Source of the DNA: Sphingomonas abaci
GTDB taxonomy: Bacteria; Pseudomonadota; Alphaproteobacteria; Sphingomonadales; Sphingomonadaceae
Direction of reading: 5' to 3'
Assembly (NCBI RefSeq): GCF_014199625.1
Contig: NZ_JACHNY010000003.1
Span: forward strand, 248,001 to 312,000
Length of the DNA stretch: 64,000 nucleotides
This document shows positions 49,570-57,131 of the stretch, piece after piece (the first letter of the stretch is position 1; the number at the start of each line of letters is the position of its first letter). The position numbers and the translations under genes are program-made. Under the pieces are notes generated by a model. That model saw nothing but the letters and a program-made list of their open reading frames with translations, did no database searches and was not told where the DNA came from.

Positions 49570-49836
49570 TCAGCGGTCGCGCAGCCGGTCGATCTCGCGG
49601 TCGAGGTCGATGCTGCGGTTATGGTCGGTGATCACGCGCTCCAGCACGGCGACCCGCTCCTTGAGCTGGCGGATCTCGTCCTGCGCGCGCATCTGGTCGA
49701 TGCTCTGGACGGAATGCGGGAGGGAGTTGGGTGTGTGCGCTTCGGCCTGCTGGCCGAGCGCGCGGTAACGGGCGGACAGGATCTGCGCGATCATCACCAC
49801 GGTGACGATGCCGAAGACCATGGAAAAGAACGTCAT
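49570..49836 (-). CDS. PspB-like small membrane/coiled-coil protein C
   Basis: 88 aa. N-terminal helix (MTFFSMVFGIVTVVMIAQIL), then a Gln/Ala/His-rich linker, and a coiled coil EIRQLKERVAVLERVITDHN with a REIDRLRDR tail. The ERVAVLERVITD block is nearly the same as in the two genes before it. GGAG lies 8 nt before the ATG; 14 nt separate its stop from the next start. Role inferred only from operon membership and similarity to PspB. Confidence 0.74.
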   Translation of the reverse strand: MTFFSMVFGIVTVVMIAQILSARYRALGQQAEAHTPNSLPHSVQSIDQMRAQDEIRQLKERVAVLERVITDHNRSIDLDREIDRLRDR

Positions 49837-49860
49837 GGCGGGCGCTCCGATGGAATGGCG

Positions 49861-50190
49861 TCAGTTGAGGGCGGGGGGCGGGGGCGTCGCGTCGCGCAGC
49901 CGCTCGATCTCGACGGACAGGCTGGCGCCGCGATCGGTGACGATCCGCTCCAGCACCTGGACCCGCATCTCCAGCCGCTCGGCCTGCGCCGCATATTGCG
50001 CCGCCTTCTCCGCCGCCTGGGCGTTCAGCGCCTCGGCCATGCGTTCCTTGTGGGTCAGCCAGCGCTGGAACATCGCCTGGCCGACACCCAGGATCACCGG
50101 CAGACCGACCAGCACAAAGGCGATCATGAAGATGGTGAAGCCGTTGCCTGCAAGGAAATCGAGCGGGCCGATATCGGTCACATAGGTCAT
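49861..50190 (-). CDS. PspB-like small membrane/coiled-coil protein B
   Basis: 109 aa. A short polar start, one helix (FTIFMIAFVLVGLPVILGVG) near residues 19-38, then a long amphipathic Ala/Gln/Glu region and the coiled coil ERLEMRVQVLERIVTDRGAS ending EIERLRDA. The tail mirrors the neighbouring genes. Its ATG overlaps the upstream gene's stop by 4 nt. Confidence 0.75.
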   Translation of the reverse strand: MTYVTDIGPLDFLAGNGFTIFMIAFVLVGLPVILGVGQAMFQRWLTHKERMAEALNAQAAEKAAQYAAQAERLEMRVQVLERIVTDRGASLSVEIERLRDATPPPPALN

Positions 50191-50495
50191 TTCGGCCCCC
50201 GCAGCGCTTCGATCTCGCGGGCGGTGCGCTCGGCGGGATCGGTGGCGATGCGCTCCAGCACCGCGATCCGCTCCTCCAGCCGCCCGACTTGCCCGGTCAG
50301 CTTCTCGTTCTCGTTGGAGAGGAGCATGATCTTGCGCTCCGCCTCCAGGCTCTCTCCGCCGCCGCCCCGGCGTCGGCTGCTGCGGTAGTCCTGCGGCGCG
50401 TAGCCGTGCTTGGTGCGCAGCCAGTTGTTGGCGACCCAGGAGATCGGCCCGATCGTGATCGCCGCGATCGGAATGAGCAGAGCCAGGTTCGACAT
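50187..50495 (-). CDS. PspB-like small membrane/coiled-coil protein A
   Basis: 102 aa. An N-terminal helix (LALLIPIAAITIGPISWVAN) is followed by a basic Arg/Gly-rich segment (SSRRRGGGGES) and a coiled coil NENEKLTGQVGRLEERIAVL with ERIATD and a REIEALRGPK tail. It follows pspC by 27 nt. GAGGGG stands about 10 nt before the ATG. It is one of four consecutive genes of the same layout. Confidence 0.75.
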   Translation of the reverse strand: MSNLALLIPIAAITIGPISWVANNWLRTKHGYAPQDYRSSRRRGGGGESLEAERKIMLLSNENEKLTGQVGRLEERIAVLERIATDPAERTAREIEALRGPK

Positions 50496-50522
50496 CGTCT
50501 TCGTCCCCTCTATGAGCCCGTC

Positions 50523-50900
50523 TTAGCGCAGGCTGTCGATTTCCTTGGCCAGCGCGCTGTTGCGGCTGGTGAAATGGGTCTCCATGTCCGCCAGGCGGCG
50601 ATCGATGTCGCGCAGCTTGGAGCGGACCTCGGCGGTGGAGCGCGTCGGATTGGCGCGGACGCCCTGCCAGAATTTCTGGTCCTGCGCGTCCTGGTAGAGG
50701 CCGATCGGCTTGGTCTGCGCCATCCAGGCGATCAGCCCATAGGCGATCAGCGTCCAGGGAAAGCCGCCGGCGAAGGTCAACAGGATCAGCGCGACGCGGA
50801 CCCAGAGGACCTCGATCCCCGTGTAATCGGCGATGCCGGCGCAGACGCCCTTATACTTGGCATCCTGCTTGTTCAGGTAGAATTGGGTGCGGGCAGCCAT
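50523..50900 (-). CDS. pspC: Envelope stress protein PspC
   Basis: 125 aa. The PspC domain is evident: RTQFYLNKQDAKYKGVCAGI, then ADYTGIEVLWVRVALILLTF and helix PWTLIAYGLIAWMA. In E. coli PspC senses envelope stress with PspB and releases PspA from PspF. The C-terminus carries a coiled coil (SKLRDIDRRLADMETHFTSR) ending EIDSLR, which echoes the tails of the genes downstream. GGAG lies 8 nt before the ATG; 1 nt separates it from pspB. Confidence 0.94.
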   Translation of the reverse strand: MAARTQFYLNKQDAKYKGVCAGIADYTGIEVLWVRVALILLTFAGGFPWTLIAYGLIAWMAQTKPIGLYQDAQDQKFWQGVRANPTRSTAEVRSKLRDIDRRLADMETHFTSRNSALAKEIDSLR

Positions 50901-50901
50901 C

Positions 50902-51216
50902 TCAGTTGCTCCGGTTGAAGGTGCGGTCGATGCGGTCGAACCGGTTGGTCGACGGCAGATCGTTCGAATAGCCGGCTTGCGGCGCGTTCAGGCCGGGGCG
51001 GAAGTCCGGATTGTCGGCAGCGACGATGCGCTCGACGGTATTCAGCCGGTCTTCAAGGCGGCGGGCGAGATTGTACATCTCGTCCAGCATTCGCTCGTCT
51101 TCCTCGGTGATCTTCGGCGCCTGCCGCCACTTGGTCAGATAGTGGAGGATGATCCAGGGCAGGCCGATGAACAGCATGCCGACGACCATGATCGGCAGAA
51201 GGATTTCGTCCAGCAT
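50902..51216 (-). CDS. pspB: Envelope stress protein PspB
   Basis: 104 aa, longer than E. coli PspB (about 74 aa). N-terminal helix (MLDEILLPIMVVGMLFIGLP) with IILHYLTKWR after it, then the PspB coiled coil ERMLDEMYNLARRLEDRLNT with VERIVAAD. A disordered extension of about 30 residues (NPDFRPGLNAPQAGYSNDLP) follows. GGGAGGG precedes the ATG. It lies 4 nt after pspA. It acts at the inner membrane with PspC. Confidence 0.93.
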   Translation of the reverse strand: MLDEILLPIMVVGMLFIGLPWIILHYLTKWRQAPKITEEDERMLDEMYNLARRLEDRLNTVERIVAADNPDFRPGLNAPQAGYSNDLPSTNRFDRIDRTFNRSN

Positions 51217-51220
51217 CGGG

Positions 51221-51889
51221 TCAGCCCTCCCGGCTCTGCAGGCGGCGCTTCATCGCGGCCAGTTCCTCGTCGACCCGGTCGCTCTGGCGCAGTTCGGCGA
51301 TCTCCTCCTCGAGGCTCTTGCCGATTCCCAGGCCCATCGCCTCGGCGCGGCCCTCAGCCTCGTCGGCGCGGCGCTCCAGGTCGGTGAAGCGGCTGAATGC
51401 CTCCTGCGTCTTGGGGCCGGCGTACATGTCGCGCAGGCGGAAGCGGTTGTTGGCGGTCTCAATTCGGGTCTGGATGTTCGACTGCTTGGTCCGCGCCTCG
51501 CGGAGCCGGCCTTGCAGCTTGGCGATGTCCTCTTCCGAGGCGCGCAGCGCGTCGTCGAGCACCTGCACTTCGGCCTTGAGCTGCTCGGCCATGTCGGTGG
51601 CCTTCTGCCGCTCGACCAGCGCCGCCTTGGCCAGGTCCTCACGGTCCTTGCTGAGCGCCAGTTCCGCCTTCTCGGTCCAGTTCGCCTCCAGCTGTTCCAG
51701 CTTGGCGATGTGGCGGCGCATTTCTTTCTGGTCGGCGATGGTGCGGGCGGCGGAGGCGCGCACCTCGACCAAGGTCTCCTCCATTTCGAGGATGATCATG
51801 CGGATCATCTTCGACGGATCCTCCGCCTTGTCGAGCAGATCGGCGAAGTTGGCGGCGACGATGTCGCGGGTGCGGGAGAAGATGCCCAT
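51221..51889 (-). CDS. pspA: Phage shock protein A
   Basis: 222 aa, all-helical ESCRT-III/IM30 superfamily. It begins MGIFSRTRDIVAANFADLLD and continues KAEDPSKMIRMIILEMEETL, followed by a long coiled coil rich in Glu/Arg/Ala. PspA binds stressed inner membrane and, when free, inhibits PspF. Adjacent ATGs at 51892 and 51889; the AGGAG spacing (6 nt) favours 51889. It lies 37 nt downstream of the 45-aa peptide gene. Confidence 0.96.
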   Translation of the reverse strand: MGIFSRTRDIVAANFADLLDKAEDPSKMIRMIILEMEETLVEVRASAARTIADQKEMRRHIAKLEQLEANWTEKAELALSKDREDLAKAALVERQKATDMAEQLKAEVQVLDDALRASEEDIAKLQGRLREARTKQSNIQTRIETANNRFRLRDMYAGPKTQEAFSRFTDLERRADEAEGRAEAMGLGIGKSLEEEIAELRQSDRVDEELAAMKRRLQSREG

Positions 51890-51926
51890 CATAAACTCCT
51901 GAGGGACCGTGAGTGCGTTCATCGCC

Positions 51927-52064
51927 TTATGCCATGAAGCGCGTGGTGCTGGCGACCGTCTTGCTGTCGCCCTGGGCGGGGCCGACGGCGGCCATGATGC
52001 AGGTGCCGCTCAGCACGACGGTGAGGGCGAGGGCGGCGAACTTGGTGGCGACGATCTTGAGCAT
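51927..52064 (-). CDS. 45-aa exported or membrane peptide, first gene of the psp operon
   Basis: Sequence starts MLKIVATKFAALALTVVLSG, with TCIMAAVGPAQG next and a short Ser/Thr-rich end (DSKTVASTTRFMA). It looks like a signal peptide with possible lipobox-like LSGTC (imperfect) or AQG cleavage. A near-ideal AGGAGG site stands 6 nt before the ATG. It is the first reading frame after the predicted sigma-54 promoter and lies directly upstream of pspA. No known Psp protein matches it. The combination of strong ribosome site and operon-leading position makes real expression likely. Confidence 0.68.
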   Translation of the reverse strand: MLKIVATKFAALALTVVLSGTCIMAAVGPAQGDSKTVASTTRFMA

Positions 52065-52120
52065 GGAAACCTCCTGAAACCTTGTGTCTGGCCGCCGGTG
52101 CGGCGGGATATTCCAGGCAT

Positions 52121-52136
52121 TGCACGGCCCGTGCCA
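52121..52136 (-). promoter_or_regulatory. Predicted sigma-54 promoter of the psp operon
   Basis: Read on the minus strand, TGGCACGGGCCGTGCA has the -24 GG and -12 GC separated by exactly 10 nt and matches the TGGCACG-N4-TTGC consensus except for one T. It points at the 45-aa gene and pspA. The sigma-54 activator gene pspF is divergent and adjacent. Start of transcription would fall near 52110. The element is itself a dyad (GCACGG-C-CCGTGC). Confidence 0.8.
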
Positions 52137-52236
52137 GTTTCAAAAATGGCGGATTTCCGCGGTTCTTGAAAGAAAAACACCAACCCGGCCCTCTCACGAC
52201 TTGCCAAGCTTTGGGGAAATGCGCCAATCCTTGGGG

Positions 52237-53298
52237 ATGGAACGGACGAGCCAGGTGATCGGTCAGTCGGGGGCGTTCCTCGATGCCCTGGAACGCGCGA
52301 GCCGGGCGGCCGCGCTGGACCGGCCCGTGCTCGTCATCGGCGAACGCGGGACCGGCAAGGAGCTGGTCGCCGAGCGCCTCCACCGCCTGTCGCCGCGCTG
52401 GGACCAGCCGCTGGTCATCATGAACTGCGCCGCGCTGCCCGAGACGCTGATCGAGGCGGAATTGTTCGGGCACGAGGCCGGCGCCTTCACCGGCGCGACC
52501 AAGGCGCGCGCCGGGCGGTTCGAGGAGGCGGATGGCGGCACCCTGTTCCTGGACGAACTCGGCACCCTGTCGATGGCGGCGCAGGACCGGCTGCTGCGCG
52601 CGGTCGAATATGGCGAGATCACGCGCATCGGCTCGTCCCGGCCCGTCCGGGTCGATGTCCGGATCGTCGCGGCGACCAACGAGCATCTGCCCGACAAGGT
52701 CGACCGGCACGAGTTCCGCGCCGACCTGCTCGACCGGCTTTGCTTCGAGGTGGTGACCCTGCCGCCGCTCCGCGCGCGGGCCGGGGACGTGGTGGTGCTG
52801 GCCGATCATTTCGGCCGGCGGATGGCGGCGGAACTGGGCTGGCAGCGCTGGCCCGGCTTCGGCCCCGCCGCGCTCGACCATCTGAGCGGGCACCGCTGGC
52901 CCGGCAACGTCCGCGAGCTGCGCAACGTGGTCGAACGCGCCGTCTATCGCTGGGAGCAGGACGGGCCGGTCGACTCGATCGAGATCGATCCTTTCGCCTC
53001 GCCCTATCGCCCGCGCGGCCAGGCCCCCGCCGCGACGCGCGCGCAGGACGAGCGGGGCGAGCCGGAGGCGACGGCGATCGCGCCGCCGCCTCCCGGCAGC
53101 GACGACGAGGTGGCGGCGTGCGAGGTCGGCCCGTCCGACTTCAAGAGCCGGGTCGCGCGGTTCGAGCGGGAGCTGCTGGCGCGAGCTTTGGCGGAGAACC
53201 GCTTCAACCAGCGCCAGACCGCCGATGCGCTCGGCCTGTCCTATGACCAGCTCCGCCATGCGCTGCGCCGGCACGACCTGATCGGAACGGTTGCGTAA
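52237..53298 (+). CDS. pspF: Sigma-54-dependent activator PspF
   Basis: 353 aa from ATG 52237 (MERTSQVIGQSGAFLDALER); an ATG at 52219 is possible. The AAA+ domain starts almost at once, with no N-terminal receiver, as in E. coli PspF. Walker A GERGTGKE, the sigma-54-contact loop GAFTGA, Walker B GGTLFLDELG and the WPGNVRELRNVVERAVYRW segment are present. A Pro/Glu-rich linker of about 55 residues, longer than in E. coli, precedes the C-terminal Fis-type helix-turn-helix (NRFNQRQTADALGLSYDQLR). It drives the divergent psp operon and is normally held off by PspA. Confidence 0.94.
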   Translation: MERTSQVIGQSGAFLDALERASRAAALDRPVLVIGERGTGKELVAERLHRLSPRWDQPLVIMNCAALPETLIEAELFGHEAGAFTGATKARAGRFEEADGGTLFLDELGTLSMAAQDRLLRAVEYGEITRIGSSRPVRVDVRIVAATNEHLPDKVDRHEFRADLLDRLCFEVVTLPPLRARAGDVVVLADHFGRRMAAELGWQRWPGFGPAALDHLSGHRWPGNVRELRNVVERAVYRWEQDGPVDSIEIDPFASPYRPRGQAPAATRAQDERGEPEATAIAPPPPGSDDEVAACEVGPSDFKSRVARFERELLARALAENRFNQRQTADALGLSYDQLRHALRRHDLIGTVA

Positions 53299-53365
53299 CG
53301 CGCGTCGGGGGAGCAACGGGGACGGGCGTGCGTTCACCGCACGAACCCAATCAGGAGTGAGCCCG

Positions 53366-53977
53366 ATGGCCTTCGAACTGCCGCCGCTGCCCTATGACTA
53401 TGACGCGCTGGAGCCGACCATCTCCAAGGAGACGATGACGTTCCACCACGACAAGCATCACAAGGCCTATACCGACAAGCTGAACGAAGGCGTCGAGAAG
53501 GACCCGGCGCTGCAGGGCAAGTCGATCGAGGATATCCTGGCGACGATCTCGTCGCAGCCGCCGCTGGTCCGCAACAATGGCGGTGGGTACTGGAACCACG
53601 ACTTCTTCTGGAAGTCGATGAAGCAGGGCGGCGGCCAGCCCTCCGGCGCGCTCGCCGAGGCGATCGAGTCGACCTTCGGCGGCCTCGACAAGCTGAAGGA
53701 CGAGTTCAACACCAAGGGCGCGGGCCAGTTCGGCTCGGGCTGGGCGTGGCTGATCGTCGACGATGCCGGCGCGCTCAAGGTCACGTCCACGCCCAACCAG
53801 GACAATCCCCTGATGGACGACGTGAAGGATCGCGGTACGCCGCTGCTCGGCAACGACGTGTGGGAGCACGCCTATTACCTGACCTACAAGAACGATCGCG
53901 CCGCCTATCTGAAGGCGTGGTGGGACGTGGTCGACTGGGACACGGTCGGCCAGCGCTACGACGCGGCGAAGAAGTAA
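53366..53977 (+). CDS. sodB: Fe/Mn superoxide dismutase
   Basis: 203 aa. Metal ligands: His in TFHHDKHHKAY (near residue 27), His in GGYWNHDFFW (near 78), and Asp/His in DVWEHAYYLTYKN (near 163 and 167). The TPNQDNPLM stretch resembles Mn-type or cambialistic enzymes, whereas many alphaproteobacterial homologues are Fe-type, so metal choice is open. AGGAG precedes ATG 53366. It is followed by a strong terminator. Confidence 0.95.
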   Translation: MAFELPPLPYDYDALEPTISKETMTFHHDKHHKAYTDKLNEGVEKDPALQGKSIEDILATISSQPPLVRNNGGGYWNHDFFWKSMKQGGGQPSGALAEAIESTFGGLDKLKDEFNTKGAGQFGSGWAWLIVDDAGALKVTSTPNQDNPLMDDVKDRGTPLLGNDVWEHAYYLTYKNDRAAYLKAWWDVVDWDTVGQRYDAAKK

Positions 53978-53984
53978 GGACGGG

Positions 53985-54010
53985 AAAGGGCTCCTCCGGG
54001 AGCCCTTTTT
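53985..54010 (+). terminator. Rho-independent terminator after sodB
   Basis: A perfect 10-bp stem (AAAGGGCTCC, loop TCCG) ends in TTTTT, 8 nt after the sodB stop codon. Confidence 0.92.
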
Positions 54011-54053
54011 CTTTCCAGAAAACGTCTCCCCCGGTGGGGAGGCGCGAGAGGGC

Positions 54054-54758
54054 TCAGTCCGCTGGCGGCACGTCCCGGGGCAGGTCGCCGCCCGCCTGGA
54101 AGCCGTGGCGCAGCAGCATCGGCATGTTGGCGAGCGCGAAGCCCAGCGTCAGCGGGATCGCGCCCCACAGCTTGAACCCGACCCAGAAATTCCAGTTGGT
54201 CGAGCGCCAGACGACTTCGTTCAGCACCGCCATGGCGAGGAAGAAGAGCATCCAGTTGCGCGTCAGCTTGCGCCAGCCTTCGGCGCTCAGCCCCGGATAG
54301 GCGGTGCCGAGCAGGCCCTGGAGCAGCGGCCGGCCGGTGACCAGCCCGAACAGCAGCACCGCGGCGAAGGCGGCATAGACGATGGTCGGCTTCATCTGGA
54401 TGAAGCGCGGGTCGTGGAAATAGATGGTCAGCCCGCCGAACACCACGACCAGCACGCCCGAGATCCACAGCATCGGCGAAACATGGCCCAGCTTCACCCG
54501 CGACACGACCATCGCGACCAGGGTGGCGAGGATGAAGGCGGCGGTGGCGCAGATGACGCGCGCGATCACAATCGCGCCCAGCCGCTCCATGCCCGAGAGG
54601 AAGCCGCTGAATTGCGCAACCAGCCGCATCATCGGCTCGGCCGGCGCGAGGAAATTGACGAGGAAGAAGATGACGAGCGGCGCATAGTCCACCGCCATGC
54701 GCAGGCCGGGATGAGCGTCCGTCGCGATCATGGTCGTCGCGGTGGTCGGGCGGGTCAT
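54054..54758 (-). CDS. yciB: YciB/IspZ-family inner membrane septation protein
   Basis: 234 aa, about six helices. MAVDYAPLVIFFLVNFLAPA at the first helix, KPTIVYAAFAAVLLFGLVTG and LTRNWMLFFLAMAVLNEVVW are family hallmarks. YciB homologues affect cell envelope integrity and division. Longer N-terminus (about 20 residues) than E. coli YciB. The ATG overlaps the ftsY stop by 4 nt; last of mtaB-ftsY-yciB, a common alphaproteobacterial order. Confidence 0.92.
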   Translation of the reverse strand: MTRPTTATTMIATDAHPGLRMAVDYAPLVIFFLVNFLAPAEPMMRLVAQFSGFLSGMERLGAIVIARVICATAAFILATLVAMVVSRVKLGHVSPMLWISGVLVVVFGGLTIYFHDPRFIQMKPTIVYAAFAAVLLFGLVTGRPLLQGLLGTAYPGLSAEGWRKLTRNWMLFFLAMAVLNEVVWRSTNWNFWVGFKLWGAIPLTLGFALANMPMLLRHGFQAGGDLPRDVPPAD

Positions 54759-55690
54759 TTGCGCTTGTCCTCCACGCCGGCGATGATGCGGCTGACCTCG
54801 TTGGCGTCGAACGGGCGCAGGTCGGTCATCCCCTCGCCGACGCCGATCGCATGGATGGGCAGGCCGTATTTTTCCGCCGCCGCGACCAGCACGCCGCCGC
54901 GCGCGGTGCCGTCCAGCTTGGTCATGACCAGGCCGGTGACCCCGGCCACGTCCTTGAACACCTCGATCTGGTTGAGCGCGTTCTGCCCGGTGGTGGCGTC
55001 CAGCACCAGCACCACGTCATGCGGGGAGGCGGGATTGAGCCGGCCGAGCACGCGGCGGATCTTGGCCAGCTCGTCCATCAGTTCGCGTTTGTTCTGGAGC
55101 CGACCCGCGGTGTCGACGATCAGCACGTCGATGCCGGTCTCGGTCGCCTGTTTCACCGCCTCAAACACGATACCGGCGGCATCGCCGCCTTCCTTGCCGG
55201 TGACGATCGGCACGCCGACCCGCTCCGCCCAGGTGCGTAGCTGCCCGATCGCGGCGGCGCGGAACGTGTCGCCCGCCGCCAGCATCACGCCATAATCCTG
55301 CTCCATCAGCAGATGCGCGAGCTTGGCGATCGTGGTCGTCTTGCCCGAGCCATTGACGCCGATCACCAGAATGACCTGCGGCCGGGGGAAGGCGGTCACC
55401 TCCAGCGGCGTGGCGACGCGGGCCAGCGCCTTCTCCACCTCCTCGGCCACCACCAGGCGGATGCCCAGCTCCTCCATGTTCCGCTCGAACGTTCCCTCCG
55501 CTAGGCGCGTGCGGATATGGCCGGCGGTCTGCGGCCCCAGGTCGGAGGCGATCAGCGCCTCCTCGATCTCGTCGAGCGTTTCGTCGTCGAGCCGCGCGCC
55601 GCCCAGGCCGGCGAGATTGCCGACCAGCCGGTCCGAGGTGCGCTTGAAGCCGCCGAGCAGCTTCTCGTGCCAGGATGGGGTGGTGCTCAT
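54755..55690 (-). CDS. ftsY: Signal recognition particle receptor FtsY
   Basis: 311 aa. A short N-terminal region without the long acidic A domain of E. coli, then the NG domain with GVNGSGKTTTIAKLAHLL (P-loop), DTFRAAAIGQLRTW, VLIVDTAGRLQNK and TKLDGTARGGV. It docks SRP-ribosome complexes at the membrane; its partner Ffh is encoded at 59175. The ATG overlaps the mtaB stop by 4 nt. Confidence 0.97.
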   Translation of the reverse strand: MSTTPSWHEKLLGGFKRTSDRLVGNLAGLGGARLDDETLDEIEEALIASDLGPQTAGHIRTRLAEGTFERNMEELGIRLVVAEEVEKALARVATPLEVTAFPRPQVILVIGVNGSGKTTTIAKLAHLLMEQDYGVMLAAGDTFRAAAIGQLRTWAERVGVPIVTGKEGGDAAGIVFEAVKQATETGIDVLIVDTAGRLQNKRELMDELAKIRRVLGRLNPASPHDVVLVLDATTGQNALNQIEVFKDVAGVTGLVMTKLDGTARGGVLVAAAEKYGLPIHAIGVGEGMTDLRPFDANEVSRIIAGVEDKRK

Positions 55691-56910
55691 AGCAGGGTTC
55701 CGATGAGGTTGGTGTCGGTCGCGCCGGTCACCGCGACGCGCCGCAGCGTGCCGGGTTCGGCGGGGGAGGTGCAATGGATATCGGCGAAGTTGCCGGCGTG
55801 GCCGCGTGTGACTGGACCGCGCGTGCCGGGCCGCTCGACCAGGATCGCCTGCTCGCTGCCGACCAGCGAAGCGAGCCAGCGGGCGCGCCGCGCCGCCGCC
55901 GCCGCGCGGAGCCGGGCGGCGCGCTCGCGGCGACGCTCGGGCGCGACCTGCGGCATCCGCGCGGCGGGCGTGCCGCTGCGTGGCGAATAGGGAAAGATAT
56001 GCGCATGGACGATGTCGGCCTCGTCGATCAGCGCCAGCGTGTCGGCGGCCATCGCCTCATCCTCGGTCGGGAAGCCGGCGATCAGGTCCGCGCCGATCGC
56101 CAGCTCCGGCCGCGCCGCCTTCAGCCGCTCGACCAGCGCTATCGAGTCGCGACGGGAATGGCGGCGCTTCATCCGCTTGAGGATCAGGTCGTTGCCGGCC
56201 TGGAGCGACAGGTGGAGATGCGGCATCACCCGCGGCTCCTGCGTCACCAGCGCGAACAGCCGCTCGTCGATCTCGACCGAATCGAGCGAGGACAGGCGCA
56301 AGCGCGGCAGGTCGGGGACATGGGTCAGGATGCGCTCGACCAGCGCGCCCAGGGTGGGGCGGCCCGGCAGGTCGGGGCCGTAGCTGGTCAGGTCGACGCC
56401 GGTCAGCACCACTTCGCGGTGGCCGGCCGCTACCAGCGCGCGCACCCGCTCGATCACCAGTCCCGCCGGCACCGATCGGCTGGCCCCGCGGCCCTGCGGG
56501 ATGATGCAGAAGGTGCAGCGATGGTCGCAGCCATTCTGCACCTCGACGAAGGCACGGGCATGGCCGGCGAAGGCGGCGGGCTTGGTGGAGCGGGGCGCTC
56601 CCCAGCTCGCCGGCATCAGCTTGGCGGCGTTGGCGACGACGCGCGCGACTTCGGGCATCGCCGCGAAGCCGGCCGGGTCGATCGTCGCCGCGCAGCCGGT
56701 GACGACGATCGCCGCGCCCGGGCGGTCGCGTGCGGCGCGGCGGATCGCGGCGCGGGTCTGCTTCACCGCCTCGTTGGTGACGGCGCAGCTGTTGACCACG
56801 ACCATGTCGCGCGTGCCGTCGCGCCCGGCGAGCAGGCTGCGGATCGTTTCGCTCTCGGCTATGTTGAGGCGGCAGCCGAGGCTGACGACCTCCGGCTCGG
56901 GCAGAGACAT
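55687..56910 (-). CDS. mtaB: tRNA t6A37 methylthiotransferase
   Basis: 407 aa. Radical SAM enzyme converting t6A37 to ms2t6A37 in tRNA. An N-terminal UPF0004 domain has its own cluster Cys (SLGCRLN, NSCAVTNEA, VTGCAA); the radical SAM CxxxCxxC is in NGCDHRCTFCIIPQGRG near residue 137. The TRAM-like C-terminus is short. It leads the mtaB-ftsY-yciB operon; dapF, a frequent upstream partner, is not here. Confidence 0.93.
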   Translation of the reverse strand: MSLPEPEVVSLGCRLNIAESETIRSLLAGRDGTRDMVVVNSCAVTNEAVKQTRAAIRRAARDRPGAAIVVTGCAATIDPAGFAAMPEVARVVANAAKLMPASWGAPRSTKPAAFAGHARAFVEVQNGCDHRCTFCIIPQGRGASRSVPAGLVIERVRALVAAGHREVVLTGVDLTSYGPDLPGRPTLGALVERILTHVPDLPRLRLSSLDSVEIDERLFALVTQEPRVMPHLHLSLQAGNDLILKRMKRRHSRRDSIALVERLKAARPELAIGADLIAGFPTEDEAMAADTLALIDEADIVHAHIFPYSPRSGTPAARMPQVAPERRRERAARLRAAAAARRARWLASLVGSEQAILVERPGTRGPVTRGHAGNFADIHCTSPAEPGTLRRVAVTGATDTNLIGTLL

Positions 56911-57131
56911 GCAGGCGATCTAGTGTCCGATCGCCTCCAAGTCCATGACATGGCCGGCGCGGGGGCCGGGTGGCCGGGAGCGGTCGGGTCTTCGGGTGCA
57001 GAAAAACCATGGGTCGCGACCGGTGGCCGGACAAATCGGCCATAAGCAGGAGGTAAGCAGACGGACATCCCGCCTCGCCGAGCTTCTGCGTGTGGGGGTG
57101 TCCGCCCTCGATACCAAGACCGGGAGCCGAC

